Shown here: positions 44,475-52,840 of the stretch, one piece after another
Numbering within the stretch: position 1 is the stretch's first letter
How the letters are laid out: every line of letters starts with the position of its first letter
Source: Alloacidobacterium dinghuense
GTDB lineage: Bacteria; Acidobacteriota; Terriglobia; Terriglobales; Acidobacteriaceae
Assembly (NCBI RefSeq): GCF_014274465.1
Contig: NZ_CP060394.1
Coordinates: 5,208,001 to 5,272,000, forward strand
Direction: 5' to 3'
DNA length: 64,000 nt
Position numbers and translations under genes: made by a program
The notes under the pieces: generated by a model
Database searches by the model: none
What the model was told of the DNA's origin: nothing
What the model saw: only the letters and a program-made list of their open reading frames with translations

Positions 44475-44732
44475 ATGAAGGTCATCGCCAGCCATCTTAT
44501 CCCCGCTTTGCCTGGCACTCCTCTGAATTGGATCGATGGAGCGTGGGTTGACTCCTACAAGACAACGGACAGCTTCGATCCAGCTACAGCTGAGCGGATA
44601 GGCCCATCCCAATTCAGTCGCGAGACGGGCATGGTAGTCGGCGCGAATTCTCCGACAGCACAATGTGGTGAGTGGAAGGAAGATGAGTGGCAGGAACTGT
44701 TGGCGAGGCTGTCGACCGGTTGCAAGGTTTGA
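44475..44732 (+). pseudogene. N-terminal fragment of an aldehyde dehydrogenase
   Basis: AGGAGA precedes an ATG. The first 43 codons read like an ALDH start: LNWIDGAWVDSYKTTDSFDP, then ATAERIG. Homology stops there and about 40 unrelated codons run to the TGA. Together with the truncated benzoylformate decarboxylase this suggests a lost benzoylformate-to-benzoate segment. Confidence 0.68.
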
Positions 44733-44984
44733 AGGTGGTTCCCAAGCGCGGGAGCGGCAGAGGAACTTGAGCATGCAGTCAGTGACGCCTAGGTGTGAGA
44801 AGCACTGACAGCCCTTCCGGATGAAGCACGGGCTCGTTTATATAGCTGCGCGTCGCAGAGTATTTAGTGGCGCCCCACGAACCTTCTGTGCTGTGGGTGG
44901 TCTACAACAAATTGCAGCGCACGCACGAGATGGTGGCTGCGATGGAGTTGAGGGGGATCATTGTTTACCTTTTCGGACTGTCAG
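44733..44984. other. Intergenic stretch after the ALDH fragment
   Basis: No supported gene. The plus-strand reading frame from 44867 is mostly antisense to the LysR gene and lacks family features. Confidence 0.4.
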
Positions 44985-45932
44985 CTAATCCTGAGCGTTG
45001 GCCGCAATGGACGAAGGTAATGAGAGAACAAAATCCAGAAATGCGCGGGTTTTTGCTGGCAAATGTTTCCGCGATGGGTAGACGGCGTAGAGAGGAAAGC
45101 GCTCATCCTGCCAATCCGGGAACAGGTCAATCAGCTTCCCCTGATTCAACAACCGCGACACCGCATTTTCCATCACCTGAACGATTCCATAGCCTGCCAG
45201 GCAGAGATTGTGCATGGTGATGATGTCACTGACGATGATGTGACCATTGGTGGGAACTTTTACGATTCTTCGGCCACGATGGAATTCCCATTCGAACGGA
45301 CGCCCAGTCTCGGGGTCGCGATAATCAATCAGGATATGTCTGTCCGTCACGAGCTCCTGCGGCGTTGCTGGATGCTTGTGTCGTTTGAAGTAAGAGGGAG
45401 CAGCGACGGTCACAATGCGCGTGGTCCAGAGCTTTCTCACAACCAGGCTCGAAACCGGCGGGTTTCCGACATGAATGGCAACGTCGAAGCCCTCGCTCAC
45501 CAGATCGCCGAGTTGATCACGAGTTATCAGTTCGAGTTCTAGTTCTGGGTGGCTTTCAAGAAACGCCCTGAGCCGTGCTCCTTCCAGGAAATGTGCAAAC
45601 GTGCGATGCATTTGCACGCGCAGTCTGCCCCGCACCAGTGCTCGTCCTTCCATCACCGATGCCACAGCCTCTTCGAGGCCAGTCAGCAACGGGCCGATCT
45701 GCTCGTATAACCGTCGCCCTTCATCCGTCATAGAGACGGAGCGTGTGGTTCGCTCGAACAATCGTAGTCCCAGGCGAGCTTCGAGCCGCGCAATGGACCG
45801 GCTCACCCCTGACTGCGACATGTTCAGCGCTTTGCCTGCACTGGCAAAACTGCCGCATCGCACAATCGCGGCAAGGACGCCTAGCCCGTTCACGGCTCGC
45901 TCATCGAGATTCTGATTCATGCATTTCGTCAT
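44985..45932 (-). CDS. LysR-family transcriptional regulator
   Basis: The product is about 315 aa. The helix-turn-helix reads VNGLGVLAAIVRCGSFASAG then KALNMSQSGVSRSIARLEAR. The effector domain follows, with DVAIHVGNPPVSSLVVRKLW and AVYPSRKHLPAKTRAFLDFV. Starts at 45950, 45932 or 45920 are all possible. It is divergent from the intact NmrA gene at 46020, a standard LysR/target layout. Repeated AATATGAC boxes lie between. Confidence 0.88.
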   Translation of the reverse strand: MTKCMNQNLDERAVNGLGVLAAIVRCGSFASAGKALNMSQSGVSRSIARLEARLGLRLFERTTRSVSMTDEGRRLYEQIGPLLTGLEEAVASVMEGRALVRGRLRVQMHRTFAHFLEGARLRAFLESHPELELELITRDQLGDLVSEGFDVAIHVGNPPVSSLVVRKLWTTRIVTVAAPSYFKRHKHPATPQELVTDRHILIDYRDPETGRPFEWEFHRGRRIVKVPTNGHIIVSDIITMHNLCLAGYGIVQVMENAVSRLLNQGKLIDLFPDWQDERFPLYAVYPSRKHLPAKTRAFLDFVLSLPSSIAANAQD

Positions 45933-45936
45933 TTCT

Positions 45937-45977
45937 AATATGACACTCATGCTCAAATCGCTGCAATCGAATATGAC
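45937..45977. promoter_or_regulatory. Two AATATGAC boxes 33 bp apart in the LysR-NmrA intergenic region
   Basis: AATATGAC occurs at 45937-45944 and again at 45970-45977, a spacing of about three helical turns, in the same orientation. The place between divergent LysR and NmrA genes makes it a candidate regulator-binding region. Confidence 0.35.
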
Positions 45978-46019
45978 ATCAGATCTCCAGGTCAACAACA
46001 TTCTTAAGAGAGGTCGATC

Positions 46020-46886
46020 ATGTTTGCGATTACTGGAGTGACAGGCAAGGTAGGCGGAGCGGTAGCGCGCAGTCTCCTGGCACAGGGGCACAAGGTGCGA
46101 GCAGTTGTGCGGGATGCCGAGAAGGGACGGCCCTGGTCCGCTCAAGGCTGTGATATCGCAATCGCCAGCGTTGAGGATGCAGCGGGTTTCACCAAAGCCT
46201 TTCAGGACGTCGAGGGAGTCTTCCTGATGACGCCTCCAGACTACGATCCTGATCCGGGGTTTCCTCAGACGCACGAGGCAGCCAAAGCCATCCGGCATGC
46301 CATCGAAACTGCCCGGCCGGAGAAGATCGTGTTTCTCTCCACGGTGGGAGCCCAGATTGCGGAGCCCAACCTTCTGAACAACTCCAAAATCACGGAAGAG
46401 ATGCTGCGCACCACCTCGGCCCCGATTGCATTATTGCGTGCGGCCTGGTTCATGGAGAACGCGGCGTGGGATGTGGAAGCGGCGCGCAAGGGCGTGATCC
46501 CCACCTTTCTGCAACCACTCGATCACCGGATCCCGATGGTTGCCACCGGGGACATCGCGCGAACGGCGGCAAAACTACTTGATGAAACATGGACGGGAGT
46601 CCGTGTTATTGAACTCGAAGGTCCGAAGCGCTACTCCGCGAATGATATTGCTGCGGGGTTTAGCGCTGCGCTGGAGCGTCCGGTGCGGGCGGAAGCAGTT
46701 CCACGCGACCAATGGGAAACACTGTTTCGCTCGCGGGGCATGAGGAATCCCATGCCGAGGATTCGAATGATTGACGGCTTCAACGAAGGATGGATCGACT
46801 TTGAATCTGGCGAGGCAAACTCTCGCAAAGAGCGCACGACCCTAGAGGCGGTTCTGACTTCGCTCGTCACGTCGAATAGTCTCTGA
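46020..46886 (+). CDS. NmrA-family NAD(P)-binding protein
   Basis: The product is 288 aa. GVTGKVGGAVARSLLAQGH is the dinucleotide motif; VRAVVRD follows. GVFLMTPPDYDPDPGF, EKIVFLSTVGAQ and LRAAWFMENAAWD are typical of the azoreductase/quinone-sensor branch of the family. AGAGAGG precedes the ATG. Remnants of two relatives lie at 34937 and 49084. It is likely controlled by the divergent LysR. Confidence 0.88.
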   Translation: MFAITGVTGKVGGAVARSLLAQGHKVRAVVRDAEKGRPWSAQGCDIAIASVEDAAGFTKAFQDVEGVFLMTPPDYDPDPGFPQTHEAAKAIRHAIETARPEKIVFLSTVGAQIAEPNLLNNSKITEEMLRTTSAPIALLRAAWFMENAAWDVEAARKGVIPTFLQPLDHRIPMVATGDIARTAAKLLDETWTGVRVIELEGPKRYSANDIAAGFSAALERPVRAEAVPRDQWETLFRSRGMRNPMPRIRMIDGFNEGWIDFESGEANSRKERTTLEAVLTSLVTSNSL

Positions 46887-46888
46887 TC

Positions 46889-46954
46889 GTTGGACAGGAA
46901 GGATTCAGCACTGGGCAGACAGTCGTTGTCGATAGTGGAACGGTCTTGATCTAG
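46889..46954 (+). pseudogene. Last codons of a short-chain dehydrogenase
   Basis: Immediately after the NmrA stop the sequence reads GQEGFSTGQTVVVDSGTVLI and TAG, the usual SDR C terminus. No upstream SDR sequence remains, so the NmrA gene end was joined to it by deletion. Confidence 0.65.
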
Positions 46955-47148
46955 GCCAACAGGGGAACGACGGCACTGATGAGGCTCGAGGCACTTGCGC
47001 AGATTCTTCCGTCCGAACCGGCTGGACAGGAAGGCGCCGAATTCGAAAACCGAATGCAAAAGAACCACTACCCGATAGCTCCCGCCTCCCAATCGGGTCG
47101 TTATCTTGACGAAGACACCTTTCAACAGTTGTCTTCACCGCAGGGCAA
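46955..47148. other. Short stretch with a 57-codon open frame
   Basis: An ATG at 46979 opens a 57-codon frame ending at 47152, with EALAQILPSEPAGQEGAEFE. No ribosome site or known family is seen, so it may be chance or a remnant. Confidence 0.3.
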
Positions 47149-47260
47149 TTAGCTTCGAGGCAAATTGCCGCGAGCAACAAGAACAGGGTTACAAGGGGGA
47201 ACAGTGAAGACACTCCTTAGGAAACCAAAGAGTTCAGACCGCGGCAATATTCTCATCTTT
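47149..47260 (+). repeat. Dispersed 110-bp repeat, copy 1
   Basis: About 85% similar by eye to 49537-49642. It starts TTAGCTTCGAGGCAA and holds the palindrome GGCAA-A-TTGCC at 47159-47169. It includes the GTG start and first codons of the kinase gene at 47204. Confidence 0.75.
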
Positions 47261-48010
47261 GATAAGGGTGTTGGTCTGGATGTGCGAAACGGGTCGCAAC
47301 GGCGTGCACAAAGCCAAATGATAGAGGCAGAGAGGATGTCGGTAATCGGCAGGATGGCATGCTCGATAACCCACGATATGCGCCACTCGCTCACGGTGAT
47401 CTATGCGAACGCCGAGTTCCTCGAGCACCACGATACATGCGCGAACGGGCGGGCTAATCTGCTGCTCGAAATTCAAGAAGCAGTGCTCGATATGACGGAG
47501 CGCATTGACTCACTACTGCATTTCAGCAGGAGCGGACGTAATAACTCCTTTGTCCGAGAGCGCGTTTCCTTGGTTGTTGAGAAAGCTGTTGCGGCAGTGA
47601 AACATCATCCAGACGGGCGGAACGTGTCCATCACACGCGGCAAGTTCCCGCCGGCGGAAGCAGACATCGATGCCAGAAATCTTGAAAGTGCCATATATAA
47701 CCTGCTGCTCAATGCCTGCCAGGCTGCGACGCGCTCAACTCACGTGCCTGAGGTGACGGTCCTCATTACGGAAGTCGATGAGCGGATCTACGTGACAATC
47801 TCGGACAATGGTCCCGGCATACCTACCTCTGTCCGGAAGACGTTGTTCGATCCGTTCGTGACCGCAGGAAAACCCAATGGAACAGGCCTGGGGCTCACGC
47901 TGGCACGCCGGATAGCTGAAGAGCACGTTGGCAGTGTCTGGGTCGAGGAATCGAATCGAGAGGGGACGGAATTCACGCTGAGTCTGACAAAGAATAGATC
48001 GTTACGCTAG
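47204..48010 (+). CDS. Soluble histidine kinase without a sensor domain
   Basis: The product is 268 aa. HisKA region: RMSVIGRMACSITHDMRHSL, with the phosphoacceptor His in THDMR. ATPase region: ESAIYNLLLNACQAATRS, SDNGPGIP, FDPFVTAGKPNGTGLGLTLA and EGTEFTLSL. There is no membrane helix or PAS domain. The N-terminal 35 codons come from the repeat at 47149, with AAGGGGG before the GTG. It may be a truncated kinase whose original start was replaced. No response regulator is near. Confidence 0.8.
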   Translation: MKTLLRKPKSSDRGNILIFDKGVGLDVRNGSQRRAQSQMIEAERMSVIGRMACSITHDMRHSLTVIYANAEFLEHHDTCANGRANLLLEIQEAVLDMTERIDSLLHFSRSGRNNSFVRERVSLVVEKAVAAVKHHPDGRNVSITRGKFPPAEADIDARNLESAIYNLLLNACQAATRSTHVPEVTVLITEVDERIYVTISDNGPGIPTSVRKTLFDPFVTAGKPNGTGLGLTLARRIAEEHVGSVWVEESNREGTEFTLSLTKNRSLR

Positions 48011-48153
48011 AGGAGCTGAAGCGGCAGAGCACGCTTTCTGTCTTGATCGGTACTGATGCGGCAACTGTACGAGATGGCGACTACACGTCTATGTGGATCG
48101 CGTTTCATTGTCGGCGAATGATTTGGTGATAACGCGCTCACCGAAAACCGCGC

Positions 48154-49047
48154 TTAGCGGGATAGGGAAGCACCTAGTTGCCGCATGGTTTGGCGGAGCC
48201 AAGTGTGGGCTGCGTCGGTGTTAACGCGTGGGTGCCAGGTCATGACATAGCGGAAGCTGCTGACTTCGGGAGGAGGCTTAAGGAAGCGTATGGAGGGATT
48301 GGGCGTTGCTCCCTCCACGAAGCGGCGCGGCACCGTGGCAATGTAGTGTGTGCCCGGAACGCAGCGGATGGCCGCCTCGTGGTAGGGGAGTTGCATGGCG
48401 ATTCTCCGCTTATAACCTTTAGCGGCGAGAGGCTTATCGGGAACCACCTGGATGCCGGACTGGATGGCAATGCTGATGTGTTCCGCCTTGATGTACTGGC
48501 CGATGGTGAGAGTGTGCTTGTAGGGACTCTTTGCATCCACGGCGCAAAGAAAATCTTCGTTGTAAATCATCTGGCTCTGCAGGGGTGGCGGGACGTCGAC
48601 AATGCTGGCCGCCATGGCGAGATCGATTCTACCGTGCGCAAGCTGGTCGTAAACGCCGCTGTGCCAGGGCAGGAAGTCAATGCGGACCTTCTTTGCTCCG
48701 GGCAAGACATTGCGACAAAGAAGAGGTGCAAGGACGGCGGCGGCGTTGTCTGTCACAGCGATGCGGAAGGTGGCCTGTTCGGTGGCGGGATCGAAGTTGG
48801 AACCACTGAGGAGGCGATCAAGCTTGGGCAGCATGACTTCGAGTTCGCCGAGGAGGCGCTGGCCTTGCGGGGTAAGTTCGTAGCCGGATGCAGCGCGTAT
48901 GAGGAGATCATCGTGGAACATGTCACGAAGACGCTGCAGGGCGCGACTGACGGCAGGTTGGCTAAGGAGCAGGCGCTCGGCAGCGCGGGAAACGTTGCGC
49001 TCTTCGGCGAGAACGATGAAGAAGCACTGACATTCACAACAAATCAT
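48154..49047 (-). CDS. LysR-family transcriptional regulator
   Basis: The product is 297 aa. FFIVLAEERNVSRAAERLLL then SQPAVSRALQRLRDMFHDDL is the helix-turn-helix of the NodD/NahR branch. The effector domain has ATFRIAVTDNAAAVLAPLLC and HSGVYDQLAHGRIDLAMAAS. The first residues (MICCECQC) are unusual for the family. It is divergent from the broken NmrA gene at 49084, repeating the LysR/NmrA layout at 44985-46886. Confidence 0.85.
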   Translation of the reverse strand: MICCECQCFFIVLAEERNVSRAAERLLLSQPAVSRALQRLRDMFHDDLLIRAASGYELTPQGQRLLGELEVMLPKLDRLLSGSNFDPATEQATFRIAVTDNAAAVLAPLLCRNVLPGAKKVRIDFLPWHSGVYDQLAHGRIDLAMAASIVDVPPPLQSQMIYNEDFLCAVDAKSPYKHTLTIGQYIKAEHISIAIQSGIQVVPDKPLAAKGYKRRIAMQLPYHEAAIRCVPGTHYIATVPRRFVEGATPNPSIRFLKPPPEVSSFRYVMTWHPRVNTDAAHTWLRQTMRQLGASLSR

Positions 49048-49083
49048 TTCAGACAACCACGATAGAAACGAGGAGCTATCAAT

Positions 49084-49536
49084 ATGTACGCAGTCATGGG
49101 AATCACGGCAATGTCGGCGATGCCGTTGCACGCACACTTCTTGCAAGGGCGAGAAGGTTAGTGGGATCGTAAGGAATCCCGAGAAAGCGGCAGAGTGGCA
49201 GAAATAAAGTGTGGAGCTTTTCAAGGCAGACTACGACGACGTGGATGCGATCACGGCAGCGTTCACCGGTGTCGCTGGCGTGTTCTTAATGGTTCCTCCG
49301 AACTTTGCGCCGGCTCCGGGCTTTGCCGTGACCAAGGCGACGTTGAAGGTCCTGCATGAGGCACGTCAAGAGCTTTGCCGTCGAAAGCGGTCTATCTGTC
49401 AGCTATAGGAGCTGAACAGGCCAGTGGATTGGGTTTGTTCACAAGCTCACATCTTCTCGAAGAGACGTTGAGCGATCTTCCGTTCTTTGGAGTCTTTCTT
49501 GAAGAAGGCGCATTCCGCCGGCTTCAACGCCGCTGA
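49084..49536 (+). pseudogene. NmrA-family gene with several frameshifts and stops
   Basis: MYAVMGIT starts it, then in another frame GNVGDAVARTLLA, then GEKVSGIVRNPEKAAEWQK followed by a stop, then VELFKADYDDVDAITAAFTG, VAGVFLMVPPNFAPAPGF, and after another shift AVYLSAIGAEQASGLGLFTS then SHLLEETLSDLPF. The C-terminal half is missing and the repeat at 49537 follows. Paired with the divergent LysR at 48154. Confidence 0.88.
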
Positions 49537-49642
49537 TTAGCTTCGAGGCAACTTGCCGCGAGCAGCAAGAAAAGGGATCAAAAGGGGAACAGTGAGAACA
49601 AAGGAAACCAAGACTTCAGACCGCGGCAAGATTCTCATCCTT
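49537..49642 (+). repeat. Dispersed 110-bp repeat, copy 2
   Basis: Partner of 47149-47260. Palindrome GGCAA-C-TTGCC at 49547-49557. It follows directly on the NmrA remnant and leads into the tautomerase gene, so the repeat is linked to two different downstream genes. Confidence 0.75.
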
Positions 49643-49657
49643 GAACGAGGAGATTTT

Positions 49658-50049
49658 ATGCCCTTGTTTACCATGACGATGAATTCCAACGGGTCAACCA
49701 ACGAGGAAGGCCGCCTTTCCAGAGCCATCTACGCTGCAAGCATTGCTACGGATATCCAAAGGACGACCTTTTCCAACGTTTTCTTTCCTTGGGACCAAGT
49801 GACGCGAGGGTTGATCTGTACTATCCCGCACTGCCCAAGCCGCGCCCCGACCAGATGTTGATGATCGACGTGCTGGTATCTTCAGGGACTGACAGCAATA
49901 GGAAGAAGGGTCTTGTTGTCGCCCTGGTCGAAAAGCTTGGCGACGCAGGCATCGACCCAAACGACATAATGGTGTTCTTTTTGGAGACCGATCGCGCGAG
50001 CGGATCATTCGGTGGCGGTCGGTTCGCGCCGCCCGTTGCCTTCGCCTGA
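49658..50049 (+). pseudogene. Tautomerase-family gene with a single frameshift
   Basis: GAGGAG precedes ATG 49658. The frame reads MPLFTMTMNSNGSTNEEGRL and then ASIATDIQRTTFSNVFFP. Near 49790 one base is missing, and the next frame reads LGPSDARVDLYYPALPKPRP, DQMLMIDVLVSSGTDSNRKK, and GGRFAPPVAFA to the stop. Joined, it is a 130-residue tautomerase-superfamily protein. The catalytic proline after Met1 is present. Confidence 0.78.
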
Positions 50050-50238
50050 TACCGCGCGCGGCATCCTTGGGGCATGGCTTCAAAGAACCCGGAGTTGCAG
50101 TGGGGTTCTTTCAAGTCACTAGGACCGAAAGATATTTCTTTAACTTCTACCACCACAACCGGAGAAGGCATTCACGCAACGCCGCGGTTTGTAGGCTCTC
50201 TGCGTGAATCAATCCTGCCATACACCCTGACGGAATAG

Positions 50239-52032
50239 ATGATGACTACATCGCTCTACCTGCGGGCGGCTCAATGGTGCCTTTGTCGACCGATAGCATC
50301 CTATGTCCTGGCCAGTTCTCTTTGGATAACTGTTCTCTATACACATGCCATTACCGCAGGCTTTGCTTCCTATGACGATGCGCCACAGATAGTAGAGAAC
50401 CAATCTCTATCATGCCTAGCCGGGAGTCTAAAATACTTTCACTCTCCTGTATCGTTTGCCTCAGATCTAAGCGGAAGCGGCGAGTCTTTCTATCGTCCTC
50501 TCTTCTGGCTAAGCTTGGCCATCGACGAAAAGCTCTGGGGGCTGAGGCCAGCAGGTTTCCATCTCGCGAATATGGTGCTGCATTGGCTGAATTGCCTGTT
50601 TCTATTTCTGCTCTTGCGACGGCTGCATTTTTCCTCTCTGTCTTCGGCACTTACGTCGCTGCTCTGGATGTGTCTTCCGGTTAATTCGGAAGTGGTTACG
50701 TGGATCTCTGGTCGTCCGTATTGCCTAGCCACGTGTTTCCTGTTGCTTGGGACGTTGTTTGCAGAACGGTATTTATCTCGTCCTGCGGTGAAATATCTTG
50801 TCGGTTATTGCGTGGCTGCATCTTGTGCACTGCTTTCACATGAAGTGGCTGTGTTGATTGTTGCTTTCACTCTCCTGCTGATAATCACGAAGTGCAAAGG
50901 CAAGAGTCGAGCAGCCATGACGCTCTATGGCCTGTCGGTCACTACGATACTGCTTTACTTTGGGTTGAGACGTGCCGCGGGTGCAACCGGAGTTACAACA
51001 AATGGGACGATGACGTCCTTTGGGCTGTTTTTCTGGAAGTATCTCGGTTGGATGGTTCTTCCAATCCACATGAGCATGGAGCGATCGACTGACACGCCGC
51101 CTCCAGGATGGTCCAGAAATGCGCTTGCAGCGTGGCTGTGTCTGGCTCTCGCCTGTGCTGTATTGATGATTGTATGCCGTAAGATTCCGAGATTACGAAT
51201 TGGCTTTGCATGGATGGGACTCGGGTTGTTGCCGTTCTGCGGCATCGTGTTCATCTATCAGGGCATGGCCGAGCGTTACACCTACGTGGCGTCCATGGGC
51301 CTAGCCTTGATAATTGTCGTCATCGGCGTAGAATCGCGGGTGCGCTGGCGACCGTTCGTTCTCGGATTAATCGCCGTGTGGGGGTTGTGGGGCATTTATC
51401 GGCTGGAAACACGAATCGCAGACTGGTCGGATGCTGCGCGTCTTTACCGGCATTCTTTGGAAGCTACTCCTCGCAGTGCCAAGCTGCATTACGATCTGGG
51501 TGCCATCCTGGAGGAACGCAAAGATTTCGCTCGGGCGAGCTGTGAATACAAGAAAGCAGTCGGTTTGGAGCCGTCCTACGAGCCCGCACTTGCTGGGCTT
51601 GGAAATGTGGATCTGAACTTGGGAAGAGCGAATGAGGCTTCCCGCATTTTTCAGAAGGCGCTTCAACTCAAGCCCGATGACGTGAAAACTATCACGAACT
51701 ATGGCACTGCGCTCCAGGCGCTCGGCAAGATCGACGCGGCCAAAACGCAATATAAGCGTGCCATCACTCTTGCACCGCACAGCGATGATGCGTACTGCGA
51801 TCTCGGTGTTCTCTTGTTTCGTACAGGAGACACGGATAATGCCGTTCGGCAATTCCTCAACGCGGCCGAAATGAATCCAGACGATCCAATCCCCCTCTTC
51901 AATCTGGCCGCGATTTATCAAAAGAGCGGCAGGCCGGATCTCGCCATGAAGCTGTACACCCGAGTGCTTCAACTCAACCCTGGAGACGCAGACGCGAGTT
52001 CAGCCCTGCAGTCTTTAATACGTCACAATTGA
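50239..52032 (+). CDS. Membrane protein with C-terminal TPR repeats (TMTC/PMT-like architecture)
   Basis: The product is 597 aa. The first 390 or so residues hold about ten membrane helices with luminal-type features of GT-C glycosyltransferases: an early loop with YDDAPQIVEN and NQSLS, and YRPLFWLSLAIDEKLWGLRP then GFHLANMVLHWLNCLFLFLL. The C-terminal 195 residues contain about five TPR units (LGAILEERKDFARASCEYKK, YGTALQALGKIDAAKTQYKR, LGVLLFRTGDTDNAVRQFLN). Such proteins may transfer or recognise glycans at the membrane; substrate unknown. Confidence 0.78.
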   Translation: MMTTSLYLRAAQWCLCRPIASYVLASSLWITVLYTHAITAGFASYDDAPQIVENQSLSCLAGSLKYFHSPVSFASDLSGSGESFYRPLFWLSLAIDEKLWGLRPAGFHLANMVLHWLNCLFLFLLLRRLHFSSLSSALTSLLWMCLPVNSEVVTWISGRPYCLATCFLLLGTLFAERYLSRPAVKYLVGYCVAASCALLSHEVAVLIVAFTLLLIITKCKGKSRAAMTLYGLSVTTILLYFGLRRAAGATGVTTNGTMTSFGLFFWKYLGWMVLPIHMSMERSTDTPPPGWSRNALAAWLCLALACAVLMIVCRKIPRLRIGFAWMGLGLLPFCGIVFIYQGMAERYTYVASMGLALIIVVIGVESRVRWRPFVLGLIAVWGLWGIYRLETRIADWSDAARLYRHSLEATPRSAKLHYDLGAILEERKDFARASCEYKKAVGLEPSYEPALAGLGNVDLNLGRANEASRIFQKALQLKPDDVKTITNYGTALQALGKIDAAKTQYKRAITLAPHSDDAYCDLGVLLFRTGDTDNAVRQFLNAAEMNPDDPIPLFNLAAIYQKSGRPDLAMKLYTRVLQLNPGDADASSALQSLIRHN

Positions 52033-52162
52033 AACTGTCTGGCATGGAGAATCTAGAAGTCCGACATGGACGAAAAGCGGACTATTCAGACATGTCCTTG
52101 CTCGGTTGCCTTCGCCGGTGAGTGCAGTGCGACTTACCACTCGCCGAGCATTCGGCCGTTGC

Positions 52163-52801
52163 TTATTCCAAGAACCACTCGACCAATTCGATCAATTGCG
52201 CCTGACCATCCGCCAGGCTCCTCTCCGACTCCCGAGCATCGTGATTCCACGCGTTGTCAACGATGATGCTTCGAAGGTCTTGCACCCCGATCAGCCGGAG
52301 CCAGAGGTCTACGTAAGGAGCCTGGTGATCGAAGCGCGATGGCGGGATAGCCGACGCTTCGAGAAAACGAGAGCCGCGAGTGTAGACAGTGACCGCTTTT
52401 TCTACATGAAGCGCTGGCCCATACTCCTTGCCGTCGTACGTGAAGAGAAAGTTGCGTTGGGCAACCAGGTCAATCAATTGCTTCAGCTTGTAGGGCACGC
52501 TGAAGTTCCACATTGGAGTTCCTAAAACGATTCGATCGGCGTTCTGAAAGCGGAAGATCAACGATTGAATACGTTCCCATACGTTGGACTCTGCCTCAGT
52601 CATCGTTTCGTGCTTCACTGCTTTGTACTTCGCGCCAATTGTCTCGTAGTCGAACTCCGGTAGCCGCTCATGCCAGACGTTCAACGTATCCACGACTATC
52701 GAGCTGCTGTAGGACTTGCACGCCTCGATGAATGATCTGGTGAGGGCGATCGAGTCGGAAGATTCGCCTCTTGGTGACGACTGAATTTCGAGAAGTTTCA
52801 C
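52163..52801 (-). CDS. azoR: FMN-dependent NADH azoreductase-like flavodoxin-fold protein
   Basis: The product is 212 aa. SSPRGESSDSIALTRSFIEA opens the fold and LGTPMWNFSVPYKLKQLIDL is the FMN/quinone site of AzoR. RNFLFTYDGKEYGPALHVEK and TRGS follow. The start is a GTG with GGAGAGA upstream. AzoR reduces azo compounds and quinones with NAD(P)H. The gene lies 40 bases after a secreted hydrolase gene on the same strand. Confidence 0.87.
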   Translation of the reverse strand: MKLLEIQSSPRGESSDSIALTRSFIEACKSYSSSIVVDTLNVWHERLPEFDYETIGAKYKAVKHETMTEAESNVWERIQSLIFRFQNADRIVLGTPMWNFSVPYKLKQLIDLVAQRNFLFTYDGKEYGPALHVEKAVTVYTRGSRFLEASAIPPSRFDHQAPYVDLWLRLIGVQDLRSIIVDNAWNHDARESERSLADGQAQLIELVEWFLE

Positions 52802-52840
52802 TTGGTCTCTCCGGTGTGAAGACTCCTTGCGGAGTCCGAT

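Noticed and set aside
44867-45220. Plus-strand 117-codon frame
   Set aside because: Mostly antisense to LysR and without a ribosome site or family pattern.
48178-49065. 295-codon plus-strand frame antisense to the LysR gene
   Set aside because: The LysR motifs on the minus strand are clear; the other frame is a mirror effect.
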